Assembly: GCF_025399795.1 (NCBI RefSeq)
Contig: NZ_JAODTZ010000003.1
Coordinates: 124,001 to 188,000, forward strand
Length of the DNA stretch: 64,000 bases
DNA from: Streptomyces rhizosphaerihabitans
GTDB lineage: Bacteria; Actinomycetota; Actinomycetes; Streptomycetales; Streptomycetaceae
Direction of reading: 5' to 3'
Numbering within the stretch: position 1 is the first letter of the stretch; each line of letters starts with the position of its first letter. The notes under the pieces were generated by a model. That model made no database searches. It was not told the DNA's origin and was given only the letters and a program-made list of their open reading frames with translations. Below, one piece after another: positions 52,581 to 61,520 of the stretch. The translations under genes and the position numbers were made by a program.

Positions 52581-52978
52581 GGGGGCGACCTCCAGGAATG
52601 TCGCTGCTGAGGGGTGCGGCAGCGGTACGTCGGGGATGGGGTCGACGGCCTCGCCGCTGTCCATCCCGTAGTCGTTTGGCGGAACCGCGGGGATCGCGAA
52701 CCCGTCGCGTGCGGGTCGGCCGCGCTCCGAGGACTCAGGCACCGGAACCCAGTGTGGAGTACGACACATCGCTGCCACGAGGGGCGTGCGGTGACTTTTT
52801 GCGTCCGGTCCGTGACCGCCTGGTTACCGTCCTGCACGAGTGCGCAGCTCAGCGAGGACGAAACCTGCGGATGCGCGTACGGGATTGGCATGTGCGCCGA
52901 CCACTGCGAGCGCCCGCCCCGCCCCGGCGGTCCCGCCGGTTCACCCGTGGAACATCCCCGGAACCCCGTCGTCCGGCC
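52581..52978. other. hrdA-dnaG intergenic region
   Basis: About 400 bp upstream of hrdA and downstream of dnaG. Some frames remain open, but codon pattern and start sites do not support a gene. It must hold the hrdA promoter(s); no convincing -35/-10 pair was identified. No tRNA or large hairpin was seen. Confidence 0.5.
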
Positions 52979-54883
52979 TCAGAGGGCTTCGGCGCCCTTC
53001 TCGCGGAGCGCCTGCCCGTACTGCTGGAGGACCCACAACTCGTTCTGCACGGCGGCCAGCTGGGCCGGGTCGCCGCCCGCGCTGATGCGGGACAGGGAGC
53101 CCTGGACGTCCCGGATGCGGCGGTCGACGGCACGGCGGCGGACCGCGACGAGCTGGTCGCCCGCGTACGTCTCGTCGACGGTCTTGCGCATGATCGCCTC
53201 GACGGCCAGCTCGGTGACCATCGCGCGCACCACGTCGTCCGGGGCGGCGTCACGGACCCGGATCAGATACTCCTGGGGGTCCTGGACGCCGTACTCGGCG
53301 CCGCCCGCGTCCATGACGGCCTGACGCACGGCGGCGTAGGGCGCGGCGGTGAACTCGTCCATGCCGTACGCGTCGAACGCCGGGGCGACCAACTCCGGTC
53401 GCTGGAGGGCGAGTTTGAGCAGCTCGCGCTCGGTGGCGTAGACGGGGTTGCGCAGGGTGAGGGCCGGGCCGCCGCCGGTGGGTGCCTGGGCGGCGGCGTA
53501 GGTCTGCTGGGTGCGGCCGCCGGCCGGCGCGGGCCCCATGCCGCCCCGGTCGCGGGCCCAACGGGCCAGCTGGGACACCCTCTTGACGACGAACTGGGTG
53601 TCGAGGATGCCGAGCATGCCGGCGAGCTGCACGGCGACCTCGTGCTGAGCGCCGCTGTTCTTGATGCGGGCGACGATGGGGGCGGCCTCGTCGAGGGCGG
53701 CCGCGCGCCCGGCCGGGGTCTCCAGGTCGTAGCGCAGGACGATCTGGCGCAGCGCGAACTCGAAGAGGGGGGTGCGGGGTTCGACCAGGTCGGCGACGGC
53801 GGCGTCGCCCTTGGCGAGGCGCAGCTCGCAGGGGTCCATGCCGTCGGGCGCGATGGCGATGTAGGTCTCGGCGGCGAACTTCTGGTCGTCCTCGAAGGCG
53901 CGCAGGGCGGCTTTCTGGCCGGCCGCGTCGCCGTCGAAGGTGAAGATCACCCGGGCCGAGCCGTTGTCCATCAGCAGTCGGCGGAGGATCTTGATGTGGT
54001 CGCCGCCGAACGCCGTGCCGCAGGTCGCGATGGCTGTGGTGATGCCGGCCAGGTGGCAGGCCATGACGTCGGTGTAGCCCTCGACGACGACCGCCCGGCT
54101 GCTCTTGGCGATGTCCTTCTTGGCGAGGTCGATGCCGTACAGGACCTGGGACTTCCGGTAGATCGCGGTGTCGGGCGTGTTCAGGTACTTCGGTCCGTTG
54201 TCGGACTCGTACAGCTTGCGGGCGCCGAAGCCGACGACCTCCCCGCCGATGTCGCGGATCGGCCACATGAGCCGGCCGCGGAAGCGGTCGATGGGGCCGC
54301 GGCGGCCTTCCTGGGAGAGGCCGGAGAGGACCAGCTCCTTGTCGGTGAAACCCTTGCCGCGCAGATGGCGGGTGAGGTGGTCCCAGCCCTGCGGGCTGTA
54401 GCCGACACCGAAGTGGGCGGCGGCGGCCTGGTCGAAGCCGCGCTCGGCGAGGAACGAGCGGCCCGTGTCGGCCTCGGGGCTGGTGCCGAGCTGCTCGATG
54501 TAGAACTTGGCGGCCGCGTTGTGCGCCTCGACCAGGCGGATGCGCTCGCCGCGCTGATTGGCGGGGTTGTACCCGCCCTCCTCGTAGCGCAGCGTGATGC
54601 CGGCCTGGGCGGCGAGGCGCTCGACCGACTCGGAGAAGGTGAGGTGGTCGACCTTCATCACGAACGTGATGGTGTCGCCGCCTTCCTGGCAGCCGAAGCA
54701 GTGGAAGAGTCCCTTACTGGGGCTGACCTGGAAGGACGGTGACTTCTCGTCGTGGAAGGGGCAGAGACCCTTGAGGTTTCCGCCGCCCGCGTTGCGCAGT
54801 TGGAGGTACTCGGACACCACGGCGTCGATCGGGACCGCGTCCCGAACAGCCTTCACGTCCTCGTCATTGATCCTGCCTGCCAC
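52979..54883 (-). CDS. dnaG: DNA primase
   Basis: A 634-aa primase. The CHC2 zinc-binding motif is Cys41, His44, Cys62 and Cys65 (CPFHDEKSPSF, then GLFHCFGCQEGG). The RNA-polymerase core includes RFRGRLMWPIRD, and TOPRIM motifs are VVVEGYTDVMACH and FTFDGDAAGQKAA. The C-terminal helical part would bind DnaB helicase. It makes RNA primers for lagging-strand replication. Full length and intact, with ATG at 54883. Confidence 0.96.
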   Translation of the reverse strand: MAGRINDEDVKAVRDAVPIDAVVSEYLQLRNAGGGNLKGLCPFHDEKSPSFQVSPSKGLFHCFGCQEGGDTITFVMKVDHLTFSESVERLAAQAGITLRYEEGGYNPANQRGERIRLVEAHNAAAKFYIEQLGTSPEADTGRSFLAERGFDQAAAAHFGVGYSPQGWDHLTRHLRGKGFTDKELVLSGLSQEGRRGPIDRFRGRLMWPIRDIGGEVVGFGARKLYESDNGPKYLNTPDTAIYRKSQVLYGIDLAKKDIAKSSRAVVVEGYTDVMACHLAGITTAIATCGTAFGGDHIKILRRLLMDNGSARVIFTFDGDAAGQKAALRAFEDDQKFAAETYIAIAPDGMDPCELRLAKGDAAVADLVEPRTPLFEFALRQIVLRYDLETPAGRAAALDEAAPIVARIKNSGAQHEVAVQLAGMLGILDTQFVVKRVSQLARWARDRGGMGPAPAGGRTQQTYAAAQAPTGGGPALTLRNPVYATERELLKLALQRPELVAPAFDAYGMDEFTAAPYAAVRQAVMDAGGAEYGVQDPQEYLIRVRDAAPDDVVRAMVTELAVEAIMRKTVDETYAGDQLVAVRRRAVDRRIRDVQGSLSRISAGGDPAQLAAVQNELWVLQQYGQALREKGAEAL

Positions 54884-54941
54884 GTGGTGATTCTACGGGG
54901 CCGCACCGACACTCCCGGGGCAGGTGAGCGACCACCCGGCC

Positions 54942-54972
54942 GGGGTCCGGGGGCGCGCCCCCGGAATCCCCG
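54942..54972 (-). terminator. Palindromic terminator before dnaG
   Basis: A 20-bp perfect palindrome at 54946-54965 (TCCGGGGGCG and its complement), flanked by GGGG and CCCC arms, lies between the flavoprotein stop and the dnaG start, both on the minus strand. Confidence 0.65.
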
Positions 54973-55008
54973 GCACGGGGACGGTTCCGGAGCCGGGCGA
55001 CGCGTCGG

Positions 55009-56274
55009 TCACGGGACCAGGCTCTCCAACGGAACGTGCGGGTCGGCGAGCGCGTCGGTGTCCACCCGGGCCCGGGAGCGGATCAGCTGCTGGATCGGCT
55101 CCGTGACGTCCCACACATTGACGTTCATCCCGGCCAGCAGCCTGCCCTCCTTCACCCAGAAGGCGATGAACTCCCGCTTGCTCGCGTCACCGCGGATCAC
55201 CACCTGGTCGTACGACCCCGGGGGCGCCCAGCCCGAGTACTCGAGACCCACGTCGTACTGGTCGGAGAAGAAGTAGGGCACGCGGTCGTACGCCGTCCCC
55301 CGGCCCAGCATCGAGCGGGCGGCGGCCGGTCCGCCGTTGAGGGCGTTGGCCCAGTGCTCGACGCGCAGCCGGGTGTCGAAGAGGCTGTGGTGGAAGGAGG
55401 CGACGTCACCGGCGGCGTACACGTCGGGGTCGGAGGTGCGCAGCTGGTCGTCGACCGCGATGCCGCCGCCGTGCGCGCGCTCGGCCATGGTCAGGCCGGC
55501 GGCCTCGGCGAGGCCGGTGCGCGGGGCGGCGCCGATGGCCGCGAGGACGTCGTGGGCGGGGTGCTCCTCGCCGTCGTCGGTGCGGGCGGCCAGCACCATG
55601 CCGTCCTGGCCGACGATCTCGGTGAGCTGGGCGCCGAAGTGGAAACGGACGCCGTGCTCGCGGTGCAGTTCGGCGAAGAGCTGGCCCAGTTCGGGGCCGA
55701 GCACGTTGTGCAGGGGGGTCGCCGCGGGTTCGACGACGGTGACCTCGGCGCCGTACTCGCGGGCCGCGGCGGCGACCTCCAGGCCGATCCAGCCGGCGCC
55801 GGCGATGACGATGTGTCCGTTGTCCCGGCCCAGCGCGGCGAGGACGCCCTTGAGGCGCTCGGCGTGGGCGAGGCGGCGCAGGTGGTGGACGCCGGCGAGG
55901 TCGGTGCCCGGGATGTCGAGGCGGCGCGGCTCCGCACCGGTGACGATGAGCAGCTTGTCGTAGTGGACGAGGGTGCCGTCGTCACCGAAGCGGACGGTCT
56001 TGGCCGCGCGGTCGATCGCGTCGACGGTCTGGCCGAGGTGCAGCTCGATGTCGTTCTGCGCGTACCACGCGGGTTCGTGCACGAAGACGCTGTCGCGCTC
56101 CTCCTTGCCGAGGAGGTAGCCCTTGGACAGCGGCGGGCGTTCGTAGGGGTGGTCGCGCTCGTCGCAGATCAGTATCACGCGGCCGGTGAAGCCCTCCGCT
56201 CGGAGCGTCTCGGCCGCCTTGGCGCCTGCCAGGCCTCCTCCGACGATGACGAATGTCTGATCCGCGTCGACCAC
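55009..56274 (-). CDS. FAD-dependent NAD(P)H:ferredoxin reductase-type oxidoreductase
   Basis: A 421-aa flavoprotein of the BphA4/rubredoxin-reductase family. The FAD motif is FVIVGGGLAGAKAAETL, the middle GxGxxG is IVIAGAGWIGLEVAAAA, and the second FAD motif DVYAAGDVASF. GTG at 56274 has GAGGAGG seven bases upstream. It would pass electrons from NAD(P)H to a ferredoxin-like partner; no ferredoxin or P450 gene is adjacent. Confidence 0.88.
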   Translation of the reverse strand: MVDADQTFVIVGGGLAGAKAAETLRAEGFTGRVILICDERDHPYERPPLSKGYLLGKEERDSVFVHEPAWYAQNDIELHLGQTVDAIDRAAKTVRFGDDGTLVHYDKLLIVTGAEPRRLDIPGTDLAGVHHLRRLAHAERLKGVLAALGRDNGHIVIAGAGWIGLEVAAAAREYGAEVTVVEPAATPLHNVLGPELGQLFAELHREHGVRFHFGAQLTEIVGQDGMVLAARTDDGEEHPAHDVLAAIGAAPRTGLAEAAGLTMAERAHGGGIAVDDQLRTSDPDVYAAGDVASFHHSLFDTRLRVEHWANALNGGPAAARSMLGRGTAYDRVPYFFSDQYDVGLEYSGWAPPGSYDQVVIRGDASKREFIAFWVKEGRLLAGMNVNVWDVTEPIQQLIRSRARVDTDALADPHVPLESLVP

Positions 56275-56399
56275 TTGATGCCTCCTCGTAAGGATGTCGC
56301 CATATGCGAGCGTCCCGCACGGAGCGTGATGCGGGAAGGGGTAGTGGCCCGATCGGGCCACTCAGGGTCACACTGTCCGCCCCATCTTTCTCCTTGCAT

Positions 56400-56565
56400 G
56401 GGATCCCGGCCTTCGGCCGGGCGGGAACGCATCCTGAGTGCCGGAGCCACGAAGCGGCGTAGTCCGCTTTGCATCTGCCTCCGGCAGCGGTCAGGGCTTG
56501 ACCGTCATGAAACTCCTTGGAGTCGAGTGAGAAGCCCCCCTCGTTCACGAGGGGGAGGAGTCACG
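56400..56565 (+). mobile_element. IS200/IS605 right-end / omega-RNA-like relic
   Basis: The tract ACTCCTTGGAGTCGAGTGAG, then GAAGCCCC, a perfect CCCCCTCG-TTCA-CGAGGGGG hairpin (56536-56555) and AGGAGTCAC closely resembles the right ends of actinobacterial IS605/IS1341-type elements, where this RNA guides TnpB. A second hairpin, CCCGGCC-TTC-GGCCGGG (56405-56421), lies upstream. No tnpB or tnpA reading frame remains, so it is a relic or a non-autonomous element. The dgt stop codon lies inside the hairpin. The left boundary is uncertain. Confidence 0.55.
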
Positions 56566-57999
56566 GGAACGCGTGGTGAGCCTGAGGTGCAGGGAACGCG
56601 CCGAGGCATCCGTGAGGGATGCGATCTGGTCGACGATCACTCGCTTGCGGGCGCGGTCGTCGGCCGCGTGGTCGAACAGTGCCCGGAATTGCGGATCCAA
56701 TACCTCGGGGGCGCGGGCGGTGAGCGCCTCGGCGAGCACCGCGACGATGATCCGCTGGTCGGCGCGGAGCCGCTCCTGTTCGGCGCGCTGCATCACGTAC
56801 CGGTCGGCGACCGCCTTGAGGACGGCGCACTCGTGCCGGGCGTTCCTCGGGACGACCAGTTCCGCCGCGTACCGGGTGAGGCGTCCGCTGCCGTAGCGCG
56901 CGCGGGTGGCGCCCTCCGCGGCCAGGCAGAAACGGCCGATGAGCTGGCTGGTGGCGTCCTTCAGGCGGGCCTGCGCGACGGCCGATCCGTCGTACCCGTG
57001 CGGCCACCACTCCTGGCCGAGGAGGCGGTCGAGGGCCTCGGACAGCTCGGCCGGATCGGTGTCGTCGGGCACGTACCGCCCGATGGCGACGGCGAAGATC
57101 TCCTGGCGTTCCGGTTCGGAGTGCAGGCAGCCGGGGTCGATGTGGCCGGCGTGCAGACCGTCCTCGACGTCGTGCACCGAGTAGGCCACGTCGTCGGACC
57201 AGTCCATCACCTGGGCCTCGAAGCACGTACGCGAACCGGGGGCGCCCTTGCGGATCCAGTCGAAGACCGGCCGGTCGTCCTCGTAGACCCCGAATTTCGG
57301 GGACTTCGGGTCGGTGGGACGGGCGCCTCTCGGCCAGGGGTACTTGGTGGCGGCGTCGAGGGCGGCGCGGGTGAGGTTGAGGCCGACGCTGACGAGGTCG
57401 TCGTCCGCCGCGGCGGAGGCCGAGGTCACCATGTCGCTGCGCACGAAGCGCTTGGGCTCGATCCGGGTGAGCAGGCGCAGTGACTGGGCGTTGCCCTCGA
57501 ATCCGCCGCAGTCCTCGGCGAATTCGTTGAGCGCCTGCTCGCCGTTGTGTCCGAAGGGCGGGTGGCCCAGGTCGTGCGAGAGGCAGGCCGCCTCGACCAG
57601 GTCCGGGTCGCAGCCCAGGGCGGCGCCCAGCTCGCGGCCCACCTGGGCGCACTCCAGGGAGTGGGTCAGCCGCGTCCGCGGACTGGCGTCCCACACCTGG
57701 ATGGGCGCCCCGTCCGATCCTGCGGGGCCGAGGACCTGGGGAAGGGTGCCGGGGGTGACGACCTGGGTCTTGCCCGCGAGGCGGCGCAGGGCGGCGGAGT
57801 GCAGCACGCGCGCGCGGTCGCGCTGGAAGGCGGTGCGGCCGGGGCGTTTGTCGGGCTCGACGGCCCAGCGCTCGACGGCCGACACGTCGTACTCGTGGTG
57901 GGCCGTGTGGTTCTCGTACGTCTGTGGTGTCTGTGGTGTCTGTGGTGTCTGCGGTGTCTGCGGTGCGGTGTCTTCGGTCTTCGGTGCCATGCCTTCCAT
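56545..57999 (-). CDS. dgt: Deoxyguanosinetriphosphate triphosphohydrolase (dGTPase)
   Basis: A 484-aa HD-domain protein. Metal ligands appear as His113 (LTHSLECAQ), His142-Asp143 ([14 protein letters not shown]) and a later Asp in [17 protein letters not shown]. It cleaves dGTP or other dNTPs to nucleoside plus triphosphate, controlling dNTP pools; a place near dnaG suits this. Residues 14-27 are a QTP repeat encoded by a 9-bp tandem array. The last residues (DSSPS) and the stop appear to come from an IS605-type end. The start could be 57999 or 57990. Confidence 0.9.
   Translation of the reverse strand: MEGMAPKTEDTAPQTPQTPQTPQTPQTYENHTAHHEYDVSAVERWAVEPDKRPGRTAFQRDRARVLHSAALRRLAGKTQVVTPGTLPQVLGPAGSDGAPIQVWDASPRTRLTHSLECAQVGRELGAALGCDPDLVEAACLSHDLGHPPFGHNGEQALNEFAEDCGGFEGNAQSLRLLTRIEPKRFVRSDMVTSASAAADDDLVSVGLNLTRAALDAATKYPWPRGARPTDPKSPKFGVYEDDRPVFDWIRKGAPGSRTCFEAQVMDWSDDVAYSVHDVEDGLHAGHIDPGCLHSEPERQEIFAVAIGRYVPDDTDPAELSEALDRLLGQEWWPHGYDGSAVAQARLKDATSQLIGRFCLAAEGATRARYGSGRLTRYAAELVVPRNARHECAVLKAVADRYVMQRAEQERLRADQRIIVAVLAEALTARAPEVLDPQFRALFDHAADDRARKRVIVDQIASLTDASARSLHLRLTTRSRDSSPS
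57920..57968. repeat. 9-bp tandem repeat in the dgt 5' end
   Basis: About five copies of GTCTGTGGT or GTCTGCGGT (plus-strand reading) encode alternating Gln-Thr-Pro near the dgt N terminus. The array keeps the frame and probably varies in copy number between strains. Confidence 0.85.
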
Positions 58000-58081
58000 G
58001 CACCGACAGTAGACGCAAGCAGTGACAATCGGGACGCCGTCGCCGACGGCGCGGTGTCAGGCGCGGGAGGAAGCGTCGGGT

Positions 58082-59002
58082 TCAGGCCGGGACCAGGGTG
58101 CGCTCCGGGGCGGGCTCGGGGACCGCGACGGCCTGGTCGTAGCGGTGCAGGACCAGGCGGGCCATCGCCGGGTGGTCGCCGAGGGGTTCGGCGCAGATCC
58201 AGGGGGCCTCCTCGGCGCACTGCGTGGCGAAGCGGCCGGGAGCGGTGAAGTACGAGGCGACGGCGATCCGGTGGCGGCCCCGGGCGGCGAGGGAGCGCAC
58301 GGCGGCGGGGACGGTCGGCGCGGCTGCGGAGGCGTAGGCCGGGACGACCGGGACGCCGAGGCGTTCGGCGAGCAGCTGGGCGGTGCGGCGGGTGTCGGCG
58401 GCCGAGTCCGGTGAACGGGAGCCGGCGGACGCGAGGACGACGGCGCTCGCGCGGCGCGCCGAGTCGCTCATCCTGGTCCGCCATCCGGCCTCGACGAGGC
58501 GGGCGTAGAGGGTTTCCACGAGCAGCGGGTGCGGGCCGAGCGGGGCGGCGACGCGGGTGTTCAGGCCGGGAACGGCAGCCGCGGTCCCGGGGATGTCGCG
58601 CCGGACGTGGTAGCCGCGGCCGAGCAGCAGCGGTACGAGGACGGCGTCCTCCTTGCCGGCCAGGGAGGCGAGCGTGTCGCGGAGCAGGGGCTCGTTCAGC
58701 TCGATGTGGCCGAGGCGCACGGACAGGTGCGGGCGCAGCTCGCGGACGCGTTCGATCAGGGTGCGTACGGTGGCGAGCGCGCGCGGGTCGCGGCTGCCGT
58801 GGGCGGCCAGGACCAGCGCGGGCGGCGGCGGACGGCGGGTGCCGTCGAGCGAGACGAGACTGAGCTGGCTGCCGAGCTGACTGGTGATCCGGTTCATGAG
58901 CTGCGCCGTACTGTCGAGGGGGCCTTCGAGGTGGGCGCCGCGGGGCGGCGGGCCGCCGAGGCGGTGGGAGGACGCGTCGCGAGCGGGGTTCGAGGCCGTC
59001 AT
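58082..59002 (-). CDS. Sirohydrochlorin chelatase-like protein (two CbiX domains)
   Basis: A 306-aa protein with two chelatase-fold repeats. The first has the catalytic-type His in VLAAHGSRDPRA and a second in LLGRGYHVRRDIP. The second repeat has lost the His (PAYASAAAPTV). Relatives insert iron or cobalt into sirohydrochlorin for siroheme or cobalamin. No siroheme or cobalamin genes are adjacent. The N-terminal 55 residues are low-complexity and the real start may be further in. Confidence 0.8.
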   Translation of the reverse strand: MTASNPARDASSHRLGGPPPRGAHLEGPLDSTAQLMNRITSQLGSQLSLVSLDGTRRPPPPALVLAAHGSRDPRALATVRTLIERVRELRPHLSVRLGHIELNEPLLRDTLASLAGKEDAVLVPLLLGRGYHVRRDIPGTAAAVPGLNTRVAAPLGPHPLLVETLYARLVEAGWRTRMSDSARRASAVVLASAGSRSPDSAADTRRTAQLLAERLGVPVVPAYASAAAPTVPAAVRSLAARGRHRIAVASYFTAPGRFATQCAEEAPWICAEPLGDHPAMARLVLHRYDQAVAVPEPAPERTLVPA

Positions 59003-59354
59003 GGGTCGATCCTGGCGGTAGGAGGTTGCCGGGCCGTTGCGTGGGCATGTCGGGTGTTTTCCAGTGGTTCACCGAGCGGCTGCGGCACGGTGTGAGGGGT
59101 TCCCACCTGCGGCTCTCGCCTTTCGGGATGACCCAGGTCCACGCGCCCGGGTGAACCGAACGGCCTTACGATGCGTCTTCACCTGTCGAACGGGGACGCG
59201 GAGCCGGCGCGAGAACCGGACCGGGAGCCGAACGAGAACCGAGGCGAAATCCGCGGCGCGGACCGCTGCGGAGACCGAACGGGTCCGGCGCGAGCGCGGC
59301 GCACGTACCGGGCCGCGCGCCGCCGCGAGTGACGACACATGGGGGACATCGATC
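59003..59354. other. Divergent intergenic region upstream of the SanA-like gene
   Basis: About 350 bp between divergent starts. The plus frame is open from 59037, but its translation is Arg/Thr-rich and unlike the family, so it is treated as untranslated. No clear promoter or repeat was found. Confidence 0.45.
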
Positions 59355-60086
59355 ATGCCGCGCCTGCCGCGTCTGCCGCGCCCGAAGCGCCCGAGCTTTC
59401 GCAGACCACGTCTGCTCCGCCTGCCGCCGCTGCCGCGTACGCGCGCGGGGCAACGGCGGGCCGTACAGGCGCTGATGGTCCTGTGTGTGCTGGCGCTGCT
59501 CCCGGCTACCTGGCTGTACGTGGCGACGGGCGACCGGCTGCGGACGACGGCGGACGCCCCGCGCACCGAGGTCGCGATCGTCTTCGGCGCGGGCCTGTGG
59601 GGCGGCGAGCCGTCCCCGTACCTCGCCCACCGCCTGGACGCCGCGGCGAAGCTGTACCGGGCCGGCCGGATCGAGGTCGTCCTCGTCACCGGCGACAACA
59701 GCCGCAAGGACTACGACGAGCCCGACGCGATGCGTGCCTATCTCACCGCGCACGGAGTGCCCGAGCGACGGATCGTCAGCGACTACGCCGGCTTCGACAC
59801 CTGGGACTCCTGCGTCCGCGCCCGCAAGATCTTCGGTGTCCACGAGGCCGTCCTGATCAGCCAGGACTTCCACATCCGCCGTGCTCTCGCCCTGTGCCGG
59901 GCGGCGGGCGTCCGCTCGTACGGCATCGGCGTCGACGCCAAGCACGACGCCACCTGGTACTACGGCGGCACCCGCGAGATCTTCGCGGCGGGCAAGGCCG
60001 CGCTGGACGCGGTGTTCGAGCCGGATCCGCATTTCCTGGGCCCGAAGGAGCACGGGGTGACCCTGGCGCTGGCGACGGCCCGCTAG
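59355..60086 (+). CDS. SanA/YdcF-family (DUF218) membrane protein
   Basis: A 243-aa protein. A basic Pro/Arg-rich cytoplasmic N terminus (MPRLPRLPRPKRP) is followed by one membrane segment (LMVLCVLALLPATWLYVATG) and a DUF218 domain: VAIVFGAGLWGGEPSPYL, LVTGDNSRKDYDEPDAM, and ISQDFHIRRALALC. SanA-like proteins are tied to envelope integrity and vancomycin tolerance. GGGGGA lies about ten bases before the ATG. Confidence 0.85.
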   Translation: MPRLPRLPRPKRPSFRRPRLLRLPPLPRTRAGQRRAVQALMVLCVLALLPATWLYVATGDRLRTTADAPRTEVAIVFGAGLWGGEPSPYLAHRLDAAAKLYRAGRIEVVLVTGDNSRKDYDEPDAMRAYLTAHGVPERRIVSDYAGFDTWDSCVRARKIFGVHEAVLISQDFHIRRALALCRAAGVRSYGIGVDAKHDATWYYGGTREIFAAGKAALDAVFEPDPHFLGPKEHGVTLALATAR

Positions 60087-60108
60087 GGCCTGTCTGACGC
60101 GGTGCCGG

Positions 60109-60303
60109 TCAGTGCCCGCCCGGGTCCTCCGGCTTGGGCTGCTCAACGGACTTGGGGGACCGGGTCGAGCCGCTCCCGGAGCCGGAGCGTCTGCCCGGCT
60201 CGGGGTCTGCGGAGCAGGAGCTGAGTCCGATGCCCAGGGCTGCGCCGACGGCCGCCCCACTGAGCGCGAGGACACGTCGTCTGGTCAAGTCGCGGTCGGT
60301 CAT
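60109..60303 (-). CDS. Tiny Tat-exported lipoprotein
   Basis: A 64-aa protein: MTDRDLTRRRVLALSG has a twin-arginine motif, followed by a hydrophobic stretch and a lipobox-like LSSC (Cys30). The mature part of about 34 residues is Gly/Ser/Pro-rich and charged, without a domain. It would be a small lipid-anchored surface peptide. It lies just beyond the SanA-like gene on the opposite strand. Confidence 0.65.
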   Translation of the reverse strand: MTDRDLTRRRVLALSGAAVGAALGIGLSSCSADPEPGRRSGSGSGSTRSPKSVEQPKPEDPGGH

Positions 60304-60539
60304 GGCCGGACCCTAGGGGCGGGGCCGCCCGTGCCACCGGGGGCGCACGGGGCGGCCACCCGCACGGGTGCACCCGGCACGGCTGGCACACCCGGCCCGC
60401 CGGAACACCATCACGCACCGCGGCGGTCAAGCGCGGGGCCGCCCGCCGCCCGCATCCCGGCCCGCTCGCCCGGCCCGGCCGTCGGAGCGGCCTCGCGCGC
60501 CGCGCCGGACACGCGCGGGCACGCCACCCCGGGCACGGC

Positions 60540-61007
60540 TCAGGAGAGCCGGTGCGCCGGGGTGTCTCCCCCGTCGCCGCGCCAGTCCCCGTTCTCGATC
60601 GGCTTGCCGTCGACCCGCAGGCGGTCCGCCACCGCGGGTGCGGCGACGTACACCCAGGCCCGTACGACCGTGGCACCGTCCGCTCTCAGGGCGTCGCGCG
60701 CGACCCGCTCATAGAGGTTGCGCGGATCGCCCGGCGTGTACTCCTCCAACTCGTCGAGCACCGCGAGGAGTCGCTCGTACGCCTCGGGCCGCGCGGTCAC
60801 GAGTTCGCCGCTCACCATGCCACCGGGCTCTTCGACGGCGTACGGGTATCCGGGCCCCGCGTACAGCAGGAGCCCGCGCATCCGCCCCGGCTCCTCGGAC
60901 CGGGTCCGGCCGCGCAGGAACAGGTCGTGGTTGTGCTCGCCGGGGCGCAGGGTGCCGTAGACGAAGAAGGGCAGCTCCGCTTCGCCGAGGAGGTCCAGAG
61001 GACTCAA
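60540..61007 (-). CDS. Gamma-glutamylcyclotransferase-like (AIG2/GGCT) protein
   Basis: A 155-aa protein with the GGCT-fold signature FFVYGTLRPGEHNHDLF and the conserved Glu in LDELEEYTPGDP, followed by an AWVYVAA strand. The proposed TTG start at 61007 overlaps the cutA stop (TTGA), with a GGAGGAGG stretch upstream; no better start exists. Family enzymes release 5-oxoproline from gamma-glutamyl compounds. It is probably co-translated with cutA. Confidence 0.78.
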   Translation of the reverse strand: MSPLDLLGEAELPFFVYGTLRPGEHNHDLFLRGRTRSEEPGRMRGLLLYAGPGYPYAVEEPGGMVSGELVTARPEAYERLLAVLDELEEYTPGDPRNLYERVARDALRADGATVVRAWVYVAAPAVADRLRVDGKPIENGDWRGDGGDTPAHRLS

Positions 61008-61330
61008 GGGGCCGTTTCCTCCTCCAGCCAGCGCAGGTAGTCCGGGCTTCCCACGACGACCGGGGTCGCGATGATCTCGGGGGTGTCGTAGTCGTGGGCG
61101 TCCAGGAGATACGCCTCCAGCGCCGGGTAGCGCGCCGCGGTCGTCTTGAACTGGATCTGCCACTCGGAGGCGGTCTCCACGGCACCCTCCCAGCGGTAGA
61201 CGGAGGTGACCGGCCCCGAGATCTGCGCACAGGCCGCGACGCGCGCCGCCACCGCGCCACGGGCCAGCGCCGCAGCCTTCTCCGCCGCATCCGTCGTGGT
61301 CAGGACGGCCAGGCAGGCGGGCGATTCCAT
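61004..61330 (-). CDS. cutA: Divalent-cation tolerance protein CutA
   Basis: A 108-aa protein matching CutA: LAVLTTTDAAEKAAALA, VAACAQISGPVTSVYRWEG, EWQIQFKTTAARYPALEAYL and TPEIIATPVVVGSPDYLRWL. CutA forms small trimers and was tied to copper tolerance, though its role is unsettled. The ATG at 61330 has GGAGG five bases upstream and gives the usual length; the in-frame ATG at 61342 is less likely. Confidence 0.92.
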   Translation of the reverse strand: MESPACLAVLTTTDAAEKAAALARGAVAARVAACAQISGPVTSVYRWEGAVETASEWQIQFKTTAARYPALEAYLLDAHDYDTPEIIATPVVVGSPDYLRWLEEETAP

Positions 61331-61402
61331 GAGCGCCTCCATTCGTGAGGGTACGGAAACGATTCTCGCCGCATCCCGCGCGCACCCGGCAGGCCCTATG
61401 GA

Positions 61403-61416
61403 CATGACATGTCATG
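61403..61416. promoter_or_regulatory. 14-bp perfect palindrome between cutA and the M4 protease gene
   Basis: CATGACATGTCATG (61403-61416) is a perfect palindrome in the 190-bp divergent region, followed by the A/T-rich CCTTTAAATCTG. It is a strong operator candidate for control of the protease gene, the cutA unit or both. Confidence 0.55.
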
Positions 61417-61520
61417 CACCTTTAAATCTGAGTCAGCTCTCAGCGCCTCCCCCACGTGCGCCGCCCCACGTATCCCCTCCCCCCACGCGCCCTCCCCAAG
61501 GCACCTTTCCAAGGAGACCG

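Noticed and set aside
52581..52778. N-terminal extension of the sigma factor
   Set aside because: The frame is open, but the only good ribosome-binding site (GGAGGT) precedes GTG 52580.
59037..59354. 106-residue N-terminal extension of the SanA-like protein
   Set aside because: The Arg/Thr-rich sequence is unlike the family, and the ATG at 59355 has its own purine-rich site.
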